From Mesorhizobium sp. (GTDB lineage: Bacteria; Pseudomonadota; Alphaproteobacteria; Rhizobiales; Rhizobiaceae), in contig NZ_SUHQ01000006.1 in the NCBI RefSeq assembly GCF_004962245.1, positions 124,001 to 188,000 on the forward strand: a stretch of 64,000 nt of DNA, written 5' to 3'. Positions 16,634 to 26,091 of this stretch are shown here, one piece after another. Position 1 is the first letter of the stretch; each line of letters begins with the position of its first letter. A program made the position numbers and the translations under genes. The notes beneath the pieces were generated by a model. The model had not been told where the DNA came from, did not search any database, and saw only the letters and a program-made list of their open reading frames with translations.

Positions 16634-17407
16634 TTGAACAATGTCGCCCTTCCCTTTGAGAGCTTCGGCGTCAGCCACAGAGGCTGTGTCCGTGAGCTCA
16701 ATGAAGACAGCTATCTGGTCGAGCCAGAAACCGGCCTGTGGGTGGTGGCCGACGGGATGGGTGGACATGATGCTGGAGAAATCGCTTCGGCCAGCATCAT
16801 CGATCATCTGGCAACGATCGGCATTGCAAGCTCTGCGCCGGATCTTCGCGCGCGCTTCGAGGACCGGCTCAGCCGGGCCAATGCCGAAATCCGCAGGATA
16901 TCGGAATCCCGCGGCGTAACCATCGGCTCCACTGTCGCCGCCCTGCTGGCAATGGATGGGCGGTTTGCCTGCCTGTGGGCGGGCGACAGCCGCGTCTATC
17001 TGATCCGCAACGCCTCGATCTCGCAGATTTCGAAGGATCACACCGAAGTTCAGGAACTCCTCGACCGCGGCATGATCAGCGCGGCCGAAGCGCTTACCTG
17101 GCCACGCCGCAATGTCATTACGCATGCGGTCGGTGTCAGCGACGAGATCGTCATCGACTTCCAGCAAGGCGAAATCTTGCCGGGAGACATTTTCGTTTTA
17201 AGCACTGATGGGCTGACAGCGCATGTCACCGACGCCGAGATCGAGGCGGCGGCGGTGTCCGCGACACCTCAGGCGGCATGCGAAGACCTGCTGCAAACGG
17301 TGCTGGCGCGCGGGGGAACAGACAATGTCACGATTGTACTCGTCAAGATCGGGGACGGGCGCAACGGGCAATCGCTCCGTCCGGATCTGTCGAGAGCGGA
17401 GGGTTGA
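16634..17407 (+). CDS. pppA: PppA, PP2C-family Ser/Thr phosphatase of the T6SS
   Basis: The 257-residue PP2C domain carries the metal-binding motifs in order: RGCVRELNEDSY near 16-27, VVADGMGGHDAGE near 37-49, a central WAGDSRVYLIRN, VLSTDGLTAHV, and the terminal GGTDNVTIVLV. PppA removes the phosphates placed by PpkA and so switches the T6SS down. The only in-frame start is TTG at 16634: an in-frame TGA lies at 16613-16615 and the nearby ATG at 16641 is in another frame. GGTGG precedes it by 4 nt. It is followed 5 nt later by ppkA. Confidence 0.93.
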   Translation: MNNVALPFESFGVSHRGCVRELNEDSYLVEPETGLWVVADGMGGHDAGEIASASIIDHLATIGIASSAPDLRARFEDRLSRANAEIRRISESRGVTIGSTVAALLAMDGRFACLWAGDSRVYLIRNASISQISKDHTEVQELLDRGMISAAEALTWPRRNVITHAVGVSDEIVIDFQQGEILPGDIFVLSTDGLTAHVTDAEIEAAAVSATPQAACEDLLQTVLARGGTDNVTIVLVKIGDGRNGQSLRPDLSRAEG

Positions 17408-17412
17408 GGTCG

Positions 17413-19989
17413 ATGAGCGCCGACGACAAGACGCGAATATCGCCGAACTTCGCCAACACGGCGGTAGGCACGCAGCTTAGCGGCATTTACGAACTCGACG
17501 AGCGGATCGCTTTCGGCGGCATGGGCGAGGTCTACCGTGGCCACAACATCCAGACCGGCGACCACGTCGCGATCAAGATCGTCCTACCCGAGTTCGCCCG
17601 CGATCAGACGATCCTGTCCTTGTTTCGCAAGGAAGCGTCAATCCTCAATCACCTGTCGCACGACGCGGTCGTGCGATACCACGTCTTCACGATAGATCCC
17701 GGGATCGGCCGTCCCTACCTCGCGATGGAATTCGTCGACGGCCAATCGCTGTTTGATGTCATGCGACGTGGCCCGATGCCGACGGAAGACGTGCGTAAGC
17801 TCTGCCATCGCCTTGCTTCCGGCTTGAGCGCCGTGCATCAGGCAGGCGCAATTCACCGCGATCTCTCCCCGGATAACATCATCCTGCCAGGAGGCCGGGT
17901 CGAACGCGCAAAGATCATCGATTTCGGCATCGCGCGGTCGGCGACCGTCGGCGGAGAGACCCTGATCGGCGGCAAGTTCGCGGGGAAGTACAACTACGTT
18001 TCTCCCGAACAACTCGGGCTCTACAGCGGCGATGTCAGCGAGCAATCCGACATGTACAGCCTGGGATTGGTGCTGGCCGCTGCTCTTCGTGGGAAACCGA
18101 TCGACATGGGCGGCTCCCAGTTCGAGATCGTGGAAAAACGCCGGACCGTTCCGGACCTATCCGACATCGACGCCGATTTTCGCGGAATTGTTGAAGCCAT
18201 GCTGCAGCCGGATCCACAAGACCGGCCGGTCAGCATGGCGGACATCGCCAGGATGACACGTGACGACACGGATAGCGAGGGGACAGCGCCGCCAACGTCG
18301 ATCACCCCCCGCGACCGAACGGGTTTGCCACGAGCGGGTGGGACCATCGCGCCTGGCCCCAAGCTCCAGAGCCAACCTCCGGCGGCTCCGGGTGAGCGGG
18401 TCTTCGTCCCGCATGTCCGCCCTGCGCATCTGTCCGAACCGAGGCCTTCGGCAGTTGCCGGTCCTCCTCGGGCGGTTTTGCCAAATGTCCCTGGAAAGTC
18501 AGCCAAGACCCGATCCTTCGCGATCGCTGCCTTGGCGGCATTAGCTGTCACGTCCGGTGCAGGCATTTATCTGAGCGGCTTGATGACGCCTTCCACGCCG
18601 AGCGTCGGCGAGACAAAGCTCTCAGCATCAAAGCCGGCCCCGACGGACAGTGTTGTCAATTCGCCGGACGATGAGCCGGCAAAGGCGGTTCCACCGCAGC
18701 AGCCACAACCAGAAGCCACTGCGCCGCCAGCTGAAGATCAGGCAGGTGCGGCGGCCGATCAAATGCCGGAACCGACACAGCCCGCCGAGGTCCCCTCACC
18801 CACCGAGAAAATCCCAGCGCCGTCGGTAGTCGAGACGCTGTCGCCAGCTGAAAATCAGGCAGATGCCAAGGCGAAGGCTGAAGCTGAGGCAAGAGCTCAA
18901 GCCGAAGCGGAAGCGAGGGCCGAGGCGCAGGCGAGGGCTGAAGCTGAGGCCAGGGCCAGGGCCGAGGCGGCGAAGGCCAAAGACGAGGAACGCCAGCAGG
19001 CGGAAGCGGCGATGCGGACCGCTTCGGAAGAAAAGGCAAGGCTCGACGCCGAACGCAGGGCCGCCGCGGCGCAGGCGCAGAAAGTGGAGCGCGCACCTCA
19101 GCAGTCGACAGGAAAAGCCTCGCCGCCACCAGCGGTCCAGCCCGACGTCATGGAGAGCCAGAAGCCCGAGCAATTGGCCAGCCAGCCGGCAGCACCCAAG
19201 GCGGTCGTGCAGATGCCCGAACCCTCTGCAAGCCAGATGGATGACGCGAACGCAAAGGGGCAACAGGACGAACCGGCGGCGGGCAAACAGCCGGACGAAG
19301 CCGCCGTTGCCTTGAACGTGCCGAAACCGGAAATACCGCCGGGAATTGCGGTCGACGACGCTGCACAACGGTTCTCCTGGGTGCGCGACTTCAACGGCGG
19401 CGACTGTTTCTATGCGGCGATGACGTCGGCAACCGGCAAGGCTGCCACGATCGAGGGATTTGGAACGGAGGTCCCGCCGTTCGAACGAATGATGTACGAT
19501 TTCCAGGCAAGATTCCACGTCGAACCAGACATCAGCCTCCGCCTTATTGAACCAGCCCAATGCGAAGTCACCAAGTTTCTGCGCTTTCTGGACCAGACAG
19601 CGGCCGACAAGCCGCAGCTTGTTCTCGATCGAACGACGGTGCCGAGCGGTTCGCCGATCGGCGGCACGCTGGTGACGCATGGCGGCCTGATTTCCAGCTT
19701 GCTGCTGATCGACCACAGGGGCATGGCATTCAACCTCGACGATCGTATCTTGGTGCAATCGGACAAGGCCACTTTCAGCATTCCGATCGAGCTCGGCGCA
19801 GCCGATAAGGCGGCCGGCAAGGTCTTGCCGCAGATCATAATGGTCATCACCGGTCCACAGGATATTCAGGCTGCGGCGTTCCCCGTGCCGACACCAGCCG
19901 CGCAACTGTTGCCCAAGATTCTTGAAGAGATCGAGACCAACGGATCTGAGTTCTCCGCGACTGCAAAGTACTTCCGGCTCGGCGGGTAG
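17413..19989 (+). CDS. ppkA: PpkA, membrane-spanning Ser/Thr kinase of the T6SS
   Basis: The protein has 858 residues from the ATG at 17413. The kinase domain (about 28-285) is complete: GGMGEV at 35-40, Lys in VAIK at 52-55, Glu74, HRD at 148-150, DFG at 170-172. A linker leads to one membrane helix (about 368-390), then a Pro/Ala-rich stretch and a long Ala/Glu/Arg coiled coil (about 480-570, TolA-like). The last ~200 residues form a periplasmic domain with GGDCFYAAM and AQCEVTKFLRFL, whose two cysteines could form a disulfide; I cannot name this domain. In T6SS, PpkA phosphorylates TssL or Fha and starts assembly. The layout suggests that an envelope signal is sensed outside and relayed to the kinase inside. 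Confidence 0.92.
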   Translation: MSADDKTRISPNFANTAVGTQLSGIYELDERIAFGGMGEVYRGHNIQTGDHVAIKIVLPEFARDQTILSLFRKEASILNHLSHDAVVRYHVFTIDPGIGRPYLAMEFVDGQSLFDVMRRGPMPTEDVRKLCHRLASGLSAVHQAGAIHRDLSPDNIILPGGRVERAKIIDFGIARSATVGGETLIGGKFAGKYNYVSPEQLGLYSGDVSEQSDMYSLGLVLAAALRGKPIDMGGSQFEIVEKRRTVPDLSDIDADFRGIVEAMLQPDPQDRPVSMADIARMTRDDTDSEGTAPPTSITPRDRTGLPRAGGTIAPGPKLQSQPPAAPGERVFVPHVRPAHLSEPRPSAVAGPPRAVLPNVPGKSAKTRSFAIAALAALAVTSGAGIYLSGLMTPSTPSVGETKLSASKPAPTDSVVNSPDDEPAKAVPPQQPQPEATAPPAEDQAGAAADQMPEPTQPAEVPSPTEKIPAPSVVETLSPAENQADAKAKAEAEARAQAEAEARAEAQARAEAEARARAEAAKAKDEERQQAEAAMRTASEEKARLDAERRAAAAQAQKVERAPQQSTGKASPPPAVQPDVMESQKPEQLASQPAAPKAVVQMPEPSASQMDDANAKGQQDEPAAGKQPDEAAVALNVPKPEIPPGIAVDDAAQRFSWVRDFNGGDCFYAAMTSATGKAATIEGFGTEVPPFERMMYDFQARFHVEPDISLRLIEPAQCEVTKFLRFLDQTAADKPQLVLDRTTVPSGSPIGGTLVTHGGLISSLLLIDHRGMAFNLDDRILVQSDKATFSIPIELGAADKAAGKVLPQIIMVITGPQDIQAAAFPVPTPAAQLLPKILEEIETNGSEFSATAKYFRLGG

Positions 19990-20072
19990 CATGGACGCCA
20001 ATGGACCTCCGCCGCTCGCGTTTCTCCTTCGTGACCGCTGTCCCGCCCAAAAATCAGCGTGACGGGCTTCGC

Positions 20073-20507
20073 ATGCTGCCTGCCCTGAGAAGCCGTATCA
20101 AACTTGCGGTTATGTTGGGCGCGACATTGCTGGCTCTCCTGTCGTCCCACGAAGCGCGCGCCGAATTCACTGTCTGCAATCAGACGCTCGACGTCGTCAA
20201 TCTCGCCGTCGGCCAAAAGGTCGACAATGCGGACCAGACCGATGGCTGGTGGACCATCGGCGCAAATCAATGCGTGAACGTCATCCGCGAGGAACTCACG
20301 AACCGCTACATCTACATTTATGCGACGGACGTTTTTGGTCATGCGACCCTGAGCGGTTCGACCGAAATGTGCATCGACCGGCGGCGCTTCTCGATACGCG
20401 GCATCGACGAATGCTGGCAGCGCGGTCATATCGCCGCACGGTTTCTGGAAGTCGATACGCTTGAACAGGTGCGGTGGACCTTTTTCCTGACCGGAAGCAA
20501 CCCGTGA
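20073..20507 (+). CDS. DUF1036 family exported protein
   Basis: From the ATG at 20073 the product has 144 residues with a signal peptide (IKLAVMLGATLLALLSSHEARA) and a mature part matching DUF1036: FTVCNQTLDVVNLAVGQK, a WWTIGANQCVNVI block and YIYIYATDVFG. An in-frame ATG at 20001 would add 24 polar residues before the signal; I prefer the shorter form. Four cysteines in the mature protein suggest disulfides in the periplasm. DUF1036 proteins are common in alphaproteobacteria and often lie near kinases and caspase-like proteins; their function is unknown. The stop overlaps the GTG of the next gene. Confidence 0.8.
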   Translation: MLPALRSRIKLAVMLGATLLALLSSHEARAEFTVCNQTLDVVNLAVGQKVDNADQTDGWWTIGANQCVNVIREELTNRYIYIYATDVFGHATLSGSTEMCIDRRRFSIRGIDECWQRGHIAARFLEVDTLEQVRWTFFLTGSNP

Positions 20508-22837
20508 CGCACAGTATCGACACAAGTTTCAGGTTGAAAAAGCAGGCGCGCGCCGCTCTGCGCAGACGCAGGCTCTGGCACAGACTTCTTGCCGGTCTTG
20601 CCGTGATTGTCCTGTCGTCGATCGCCGCCGGCTTCTATCTTACCGCGGACTATTGGTCGTTTGGCGATGAAGACGAGGAGTTGCAGGCGGTCGAGGGGAC
20701 CGACGACGTACCGGCCGATGCATCGGTTTATGTGCCAGCCATCATCGACCTCGCAGGGGACCCGATGTGGATCACCCTTTCGCCCGAGGCCGGCGCCGCG
20801 ACAAAAGGCCAAGTGGTCCCGCGCCCGGCAGAACTCGATCAGGCCGGAGTTTCACCCCAGATCGAGGTTCTTTCCGACGTGATGCTTAGCGCCAGCGAAA
20901 AATTCATGACCACGATACCGTCCACGCAAGAAGATTTCGCATTCTTCCAGGCGCAGCGACAGACGGCGGCGGCCCCATCCAACGATCTGCAAAACGATCT
21001 TCAGCCACCAGCCGTTGCAAACGAGGCTCCGGTTGCTTCGGACCCGCAGGTGACCGCCGATGATTCCGAAGCAGGTTGGGGCGAAACAATCGATGCAGGC
21101 GAGGCAGCCCTTCCCGCGTTCCGCAAGACCCAGATCGAAAACAACACGAGCGTTGCGGTTGTCACGAGCGAACATCAACGATTCGAGGCCACCGAAGACA
21201 CGTTCGTAAAGATTCTCAACGATCGCAGCTTGGACAGCGTTGCCCTGGATGCGCATTTCTCCGCCGAGGATGCCAAGCTGGCAGGCGAAGCCCTGAAGGC
21301 GCTTTTCAGTCGGGAAAGCCTCGAGCCAGGTTATGTCATCGCCATGCGCGGTTTCAGGCCGACGCGCGAGACGACAACCATGTCCCTCATGCAGGTTTCG
21401 ATCTACGCCAAGAACGTATTTGTCGGCACGCTGACGCGCAATGCCGCTGGTGCGTTTGTGTCTGGTGTCGACCCCTGGGTCCGTGAAGATCTGTTCAACT
21501 ACTCGGGCGCGCAGGCGCAAGGCACGCACAAAAGGCAATACCGGCTACTCGACGCAATCTACTCGACAGCGGCCCGCAACAAAGTTCCGACCGGCGTGAT
21601 CGGAGAAGCGATCATGTATCTCTCGCGAGGACAGGATCTGGATGCGTTCGCCAGCGAAGACCAACGTCTGGTCCTGATCTATTCGCAAAGGCCGCGTGGC
21701 AAGGAGGAGGCGGCCGGACGAGTGCTGTATGTGGGCGTCCAGGGTGCCGAAAAAAGCCTCGACTGTTTCGTCTTCCAGCAGACCGACGGCCAGTTCGCAT
21801 GCGTTAGCGGCGACGATCAGGTTCGCTCGCTGACCGTCACCAACGGCATGGTCACCCCGGTCAACGGGGTCATGACGTCCACCTTCGGCCCACGCAAGCA
21901 CCCAATCCTCGGGACCGTTCGCATCCACAAGGGGGTGGATTGGGCGGCACCTCTGGGCACGCCGATTGCAGCCGCCTTCGACGGTGAAATCGTCTTTCAG
22001 GGCGATGGGGGCGGGTACGGCAATCTGGTGAAGATGTCGCACGGAAACGGGCGCGAGACGCGCTATGCGCATATGCAGAAATTCGCGATCGAGGGCGGTG
22101 TCGGCGCGAGGGTGAAGGCAGGCGATATCATTGGCTATATCGGCACCACCGGCCTCTCGACGGGGCCGCACCTGCATTTCGAGCTCTATCGGAATGGGCA
22201 GGCGATCGATCCCCTGGGCACGGTTACGGCGATCGCAACGGACGCTTCCGCTGTCGAGACGCTGACCGACCGCATCGTTCACGTCGAAAGTGGCGGCCGC
22301 GCCCGCGCCAAGAACCCAAATTCTTCGGCGACCGGTGCCGGTCAGTTCATAACGAAGACGTGGATCAGGATGATGAACACCTACCGCCCCGAACTTGCGC
22401 GGACACTGTCAACCGCCGATCTGCTCGCTCTGCGCTACGACGCCACCATATCGCGCGAGATGGTCAGCAATCTGGCGCGCGAAGGCGAAGCCTATCTTCG
22501 GGCGCGCGGCCACCAGATCACAGCCGGCCGACTCTATCTCTGTCACTTCCTGGGAATGGAAGGCGCGCATCAAGTGTTGGCGGCGCCGGGTTCGGCGCAA
22601 TTGAGCGCCGTGCTCGGGTCGGCTGTCATTCAAGCCAACCCGTTTCTCACCGGCAAGACCGCCAGCTATGTCGTGGACTGGGCCGAACGGAAAATGGGCC
22701 GGAAGCTGAGCCCGTCGGCGACCGGTGCCGGCCAGCAGACAACGACGACGACACAAGTCCGCCAGACATCGCCGGAGTTCGAAAAGTACAAGCAGGCAAT
22801 CACGGCGCTCATAGGCTCGATGCAGAATACGCTTTGA
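20504..22837 (+). CDS. Bifunctional peptidoglycan hydrolase: M23 endopeptidase plus lytic transglycosylase
   Basis: The protein has 777 residues from the GTG at 20504, which overlaps the upstream stop (GTGA); another in-frame GTG lies at 20474. It has a basic N-terminus and one membrane anchor (LLAGLAVIVLSSIAAGFYLT), with the remainder periplasmic. The M23 zinc peptidase domain (about 455-575) retains its ligands in IHKGVDWA, YAHM and HLHFEL. A lysozyme-like SLT domain follows (about 585-740) with the catalytic Glu in HVESGG and ATGAGQFITKTW. Having both a stem-peptide cutter and a glycan cutter in one chain would let it open the wall, and the position after ppkA suggests it makes room for the T6SS. 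Known T6SS-linked wall enzymes such as TagX and MltE have only one activity. Confidence 0.88.
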   Translation: MTHSIDTSFRLKKQARAALRRRRLWHRLLAGLAVIVLSSIAAGFYLTADYWSFGDEDEELQAVEGTDDVPADASVYVPAIIDLAGDPMWITLSPEAGAATKGQVVPRPAELDQAGVSPQIEVLSDVMLSASEKFMTTIPSTQEDFAFFQAQRQTAAAPSNDLQNDLQPPAVANEAPVASDPQVTADDSEAGWGETIDAGEAALPAFRKTQIENNTSVAVVTSEHQRFEATEDTFVKILNDRSLDSVALDAHFSAEDAKLAGEALKALFSRESLEPGYVIAMRGFRPTRETTTMSLMQVSIYAKNVFVGTLTRNAAGAFVSGVDPWVREDLFNYSGAQAQGTHKRQYRLLDAIYSTAARNKVPTGVIGEAIMYLSRGQDLDAFASEDQRLVLIYSQRPRGKEEAAGRVLYVGVQGAEKSLDCFVFQQTDGQFACVSGDDQVRSLTVTNGMVTPVNGVMTSTFGPRKHPILGTVRIHKGVDWAAPLGTPIAAAFDGEIVFQGDGGGYGNLVKMSHGNGRETRYAHMQKFAIEGGVGARVKAGDIIGYIGTTGLSTGPHLHFELYRNGQAIDPLGTVTAIATDASAVETLTDRIVHVESGGRARAKNPNSSATGAGQFITKTWIRMMNTYRPELARTLSTADLLALRYDATISREMVSNLAREGEAYLRARGHQITAGRLYLCHFLGMEGAHQVLAAPGSAQLSAVLGSAVIQANPFLTGKTASYVVDWAERKMGRKLSPSATGAGQQTTTTTQVRQTSPEFEKYKQAITALIGSMQNTL

Positions 22838-23055
22838 GCCTGCCCCGCGCGGCGTGCGAGTTTGCCGTTAGACCATTGGTGTTCCTGCTGCCAAGTGTTA
22901 CTATAGACAACTTTTTTCGGGCGCTTTGTGAACCATAATTGTGGTCGAGATCACATACGCCCAAGAGCCATTTTGGCGGAAGCGACTATGTCGCTGATGA
23001 AATATTAGCATGCGCAGACATCAATAGTGCGCCCCGGTGGGCGGAGGGCTGGTCC

Positions 23056-24708
23056 ATGAAAGCGTTTGCCGTCTTTCTGAGCGGGTTTATCCTGTTTATC
23101 ATTGCCTCGCTTGGCGCCGAGGCTGCCGCGCCTGATGCTAAACGCGTGGCGCTGGTCATTGGCAACAGCAAATATGCCCATGCCGTCGCCTTGCCCAATC
23201 CCGCCAACGATGCGCGCCTCATCGCATCCACACTGCGCAATGCCGGCTTCCAGGTGATCGAGGGGATCGATCAAGACAATGCAGGCATGCATAGCCTCAT
23301 CAGTCGGTTTACCGAGCAATCCTACGATGCCGACCTCGCCGTCATTTTTTATGCCGGCCACGGCATGCAGGTCGACGGCAAGAATTTCCTGATTCCGGTG
23401 GACGCCGAACTGACATCGCCCGCTTATCTCAAGACCCGTACCGTTCAGATCGACGACTTCATGGCGGCGTTACCGGCCGAGCCGGCGATCGGCGTCATTA
23501 TCCTCGATGCCTGCCGCGACAATCCGCTGGCCAGGACGTTGGCCGCCTCGATGCCGAAGAGCCGTTCCGCCTCGTTCGGCACTGGTCTGGCGCCGATCGA
23601 AGCAAAATCGGATGGCGTTGGAACCGGCGGAATCTTGATTGCGTATGCAACCGATCCCGGCGCCATCGCTTTTGACGGCAATGGCGTCAACAGCCCCTAC
23701 TCCGCGGCGCTCGCCAGGCACCTGACTGAACCCGGCGTTGAAATCCAGAGCGCGCTGACGCGTGTGCGCGGCCAGGTGACCGAAACGACACAAGGTCGCC
23801 AGAGACCTTGGCACAACGCATCACTGGGGCGCGAGGTGTTCCTGGGGCAGTCCGTAGCGGAAGCGGCGCCTGCCACAAAACCTGTCGTTGTCGGCGCATC
23901 CGGCGCGACGACATCGGCCCCTGCCCCGGTGACCAACGAGCCTCCTTCCTGGGAGGTGGAGCAGCGTCTGTGGGATGAGGCTTCCAAGCGCAATTCCATT
24001 CCGTTCTATGAGGCCTATCTCGAACAGTTTCCAAACGGCCGCTTCGCCACGGTGGCGCGGCTGAACATCGACCAGTTGAACGAACCGAAAGCCGATAATC
24101 GGCAGGTCGCGGCCGTCGATGAGGACGAGGCGAACGCAAATTCCGGCTCAGCCGTTCGCACCTCGGTTGGCGTTTCGGACGAGGTGAAGCAGGCCCCCGG
24201 CACCGAGTTGACGGAAAGTGCGATCGGTCTCGATCGCCAGGGTCGTATCGATCTGCAGTTGCGCATCGAAGCCTTGGGCAACGAGCTTGGCCGCATCGAT
24301 GGAAACATAGGTCCAAAGACCCGCCAGGCGATTGGCATCTGGCAAGCGAAGAACGGCCTGCCGCAGACAACCTTTCTGACGCGCGAGCAACTGGCGTTCC
24401 TGGTGATCCAGACGGATCCAATGATGGAATCGGTGCGCGCCAGATACGCTGCCGATCAGGCTCGTGCAGCACAGTCGAAAAAACAGGTGCAGCAGGCCCG
24501 CACAAAGAAACCGGTGTCACAGAAGGCCCGCGCACGAAAGCCGGTGGTGGTGCAGAAGCCCCGCAGGCAGCAGGTCGTTCAACAAAGGCGCAACCGCGAG
24601 GTGGTTCGACGGGATGACCCGCCGCCGAATAACAATGACTTCCTGACCAAGGCGCTGATCTTCGGCACCGGTGTGGCCGTGGGTGGCGTGCTCAACAACG
24701 GCAATTGA
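23056..24708 (+). CDS. Caspase-like (C14) exported protein with PG-binding-like repeat and basic tail
   Basis: The start at 23056 gives 550 residues; CGGAGGG lies about 7 nt upstream, and the frame upstream is not needed. A signal peptide (MKAFAVFLSGFILFIIASLG) leads to a caspase-fold domain with both catalytic residues: His102 in YAGHG and Cys153 in ILDACRDN. A linker follows, then a region near 435-490 resembling peptidoglycan-binding repeats (GNIGPKTRQAIGIWQAKNGLP). The end is a Lys/Arg/Gln-rich tail closed by a short hydrophobic segment (ALIFGTGVAVGGVL). Bacterial orthocaspases of this type are exported Arg-specific proteases; the substrate here is unknown. It stands 218 nt downstream of the hydrolase gene, probably with its own promoter. 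Confidence 0.85.
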   Translation: MKAFAVFLSGFILFIIASLGAEAAAPDAKRVALVIGNSKYAHAVALPNPANDARLIASTLRNAGFQVIEGIDQDNAGMHSLISRFTEQSYDADLAVIFYAGHGMQVDGKNFLIPVDAELTSPAYLKTRTVQIDDFMAALPAEPAIGVIILDACRDNPLARTLAASMPKSRSASFGTGLAPIEAKSDGVGTGGILIAYATDPGAIAFDGNGVNSPYSAALARHLTEPGVEIQSALTRVRGQVTETTQGRQRPWHNASLGREVFLGQSVAEAAPATKPVVVGASGATTSAPAPVTNEPPSWEVEQRLWDEASKRNSIPFYEAYLEQFPNGRFATVARLNIDQLNEPKADNRQVAAVDEDEANANSGSAVRTSVGVSDEVKQAPGTELTESAIGLDRQGRIDLQLRIEALGNELGRIDGNIGPKTRQAIGIWQAKNGLPQTTFLTREQLAFLVIQTDPMMESVRARYAADQARAAQSKKQVQQARTKKPVSQKARARKPVVVQKPRRQQVVQQRRNREVVRRDDPPPNNNDFLTKALIFGTGVAVGGVLNNGN

Positions 24709-24757
24709 CGAGCGCTTCAAACCTGCCGACGTGAGCCGTGCCCTGGTCGCCGCGACC

Positions 24758-25288
24758 CTACTCAGTCCTTATTCGCATCTCCACCCGGCGGTTTACCGGA
24801 TCGTATGGGTCGGGGCTGCGCGGTTTCGTTTCGCCCAGGCCTGTCGCTTTGATGCGGGCAGGGTCGATGCCGTTAGAGGTCAGGAAGGTTGTTACCGATC
24901 TGGCTCTTCGTTCCGACAGTCCCTCGTTGTAGTGAGCCGGGCCGGATGCATCGGTGTAACCTTCAACGACGAAGTCGAGAGCGCTCAGTCGGCTGTCCTT
25001 CAGCGCCTTGGCGAACTCGTCGAGTTCAGCGCGCGCAGTCGCGTCGAGTTCCGCGGAATCCAGGCCGAAATTGATCAGCATATCGAGGCTGGTCTTGTCG
25101 GCCGGCGCGTCATTCTGCTTGCTCTTGCATTCGTCTTCGGTGCCGACGCAAATTCCACGCGACGCGCCGAACTCGTTCACCCCGGCAAAAAACTTCACGA
25201 TGTCTTCTGACTTCTGAGTTGGGTCAGCGAAAGCGTGAGTTGGAAAAATCGCGACCGTCAACACGAAGGCTAAACTGCCCAACTTCAT
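24758..25288 (-). CDS. OmpA-family exported protein
   Basis: The protein has 176 residues from the ATG at 25288, preceded by GGGAG at about 8 nt. A signal peptide (MKLGSLAFVLTVAIFPTHAFA) is followed by a short N-terminal part with a Cys pair (CVGTEDEC), then an OmpA-C domain from about residue 75 (LINFGLDSAELDATARAELDE, VVEGYTDASG, LSERRARSVTTFL, GLGETKP, NRRVEMRI) that binds meso-DAP peptidoglycan. It is soluble in the periplasm and not lipidated (no lipobox). It converges on the first caspase gene and diverges from the DUF6931 gene with a 193-nt gap. Confidence 0.9.
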   Translation of the reverse strand: MKLGSLAFVLTVAIFPTHAFADPTQKSEDIVKFFAGVNEFGASRGICVGTEDECKSKQNDAPADKTSLDMLINFGLDSAELDATARAELDEFAKALKDSRLSALDFVVEGYTDASGPAHYNEGLSERRARSVTTFLTSNGIDPARIKATGLGETKPRSPDPYDPVNRRVEMRIRTE

Positions 25289-25481
25289 AGCGGTACTCCC
25301 GTTTTGAGCATCCGATTTCGGCGGCTGCGGATTATACCAAATCCCGAAGCGATTGTCTGTCAATAAACGTCGAGCATATGAAGAGTATACGGCAGTTTCA
25401 TCTTGCTATGGCCTGAGACTTGACCAGCGCCCCGTCCAGCGCTTCAGTGTCGATTGTTCCCTAGGTGAAAGCGTGGCGGCC

Positions 25482-26060
25482 ATGGCCAATGAGCTTCGAT
25501 TCAGAACGGCACGGGATCTTTTCATGGCCTGCCCCGCTGTCTCAAGGCAGATGGTGGCACTTCCGACCGAACAGCCCTCAATCGAATTTTGCCGCGCCCT
25601 CCTTGCTGGGCGGGTGCCCGAGGAGGCGATCACGTTCTGTGCCTATCTGCTTCCCGAGCGGGCCGCGGTCTGGTGGGCCCATGAGTGCCTGTACCACCTG
25701 ACCGATCTGCTCGACAGCAGAGACCAGGAGTTGCTCGCGCTCATTCGTGACTGGGTCGGCGAACCGGACAGTCCCCATCTTCGCGCGGCAGTGAGCAAGG
25801 CCGCCGCGATGCCGCCGGCAACGCCGGCTGCCTGGATTGCCTTGGCTGCGGGACTGCGCGGCGACGGTTCGGCTATGGAGGCGTCAGCGCTATCGGCCTT
25901 GCAGCCACTACCCGCCGCCCACGCTGTGAGCGCGGGAGTTTTGGCCGGACTGGCACGTGTCGCACTGGCGGACCGCTTTTCGGTCCTTTCCGCCTTTGTC
26001 GAAATGGGCATCCAGATGGCCGAGATCGAGGCGCTGCGCCAGTCAGCGGACGCGTACTAG
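25482..26060 (+). CDS. DUF6931 family protein
   Basis: The chosen ATG at 25482 gives 192 residues (MANELRFRTARDLFMACPAV). An in-frame GTG at 25473 lies 4 nt after AGGTGA and is a real alternative. The family pattern is visible as AEEAITFCAYLLP-like and RAAVWWAHECL near residue 50, with helical repeats behind. No signal peptide or membrane helix is seen, so it is presumably cytoplasmic. DUF6931 genes are often found beside T6SS or kinase genes, but no function is known to me. It is a single gene converging on the lipoprotein gene 31 nt away. Confidence 0.65.
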   Translation: MANELRFRTARDLFMACPAVSRQMVALPTEQPSIEFCRALLAGRVPEEAITFCAYLLPERAAVWWAHECLYHLTDLLDSRDQELLALIRDWVGEPDSPHLRAAVSKAAAMPPATPAAWIALAAGLRGDGSAMEASALSALQPLPAAHAVSAGVLAGLARVALADRFSVLSAFVEMGIQMAEIEALRQSADAY

Positions 26061-26091
26061 AGAGTGATCTGAATCCTGATTGCTTGCCTGA

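Noticed and set aside
18796..20001. 401-codon leftward frame
   Set aside because: It is antisense to the coiled-coil and C-terminal part of ppkA and starts beyond its stop; no motif was found.
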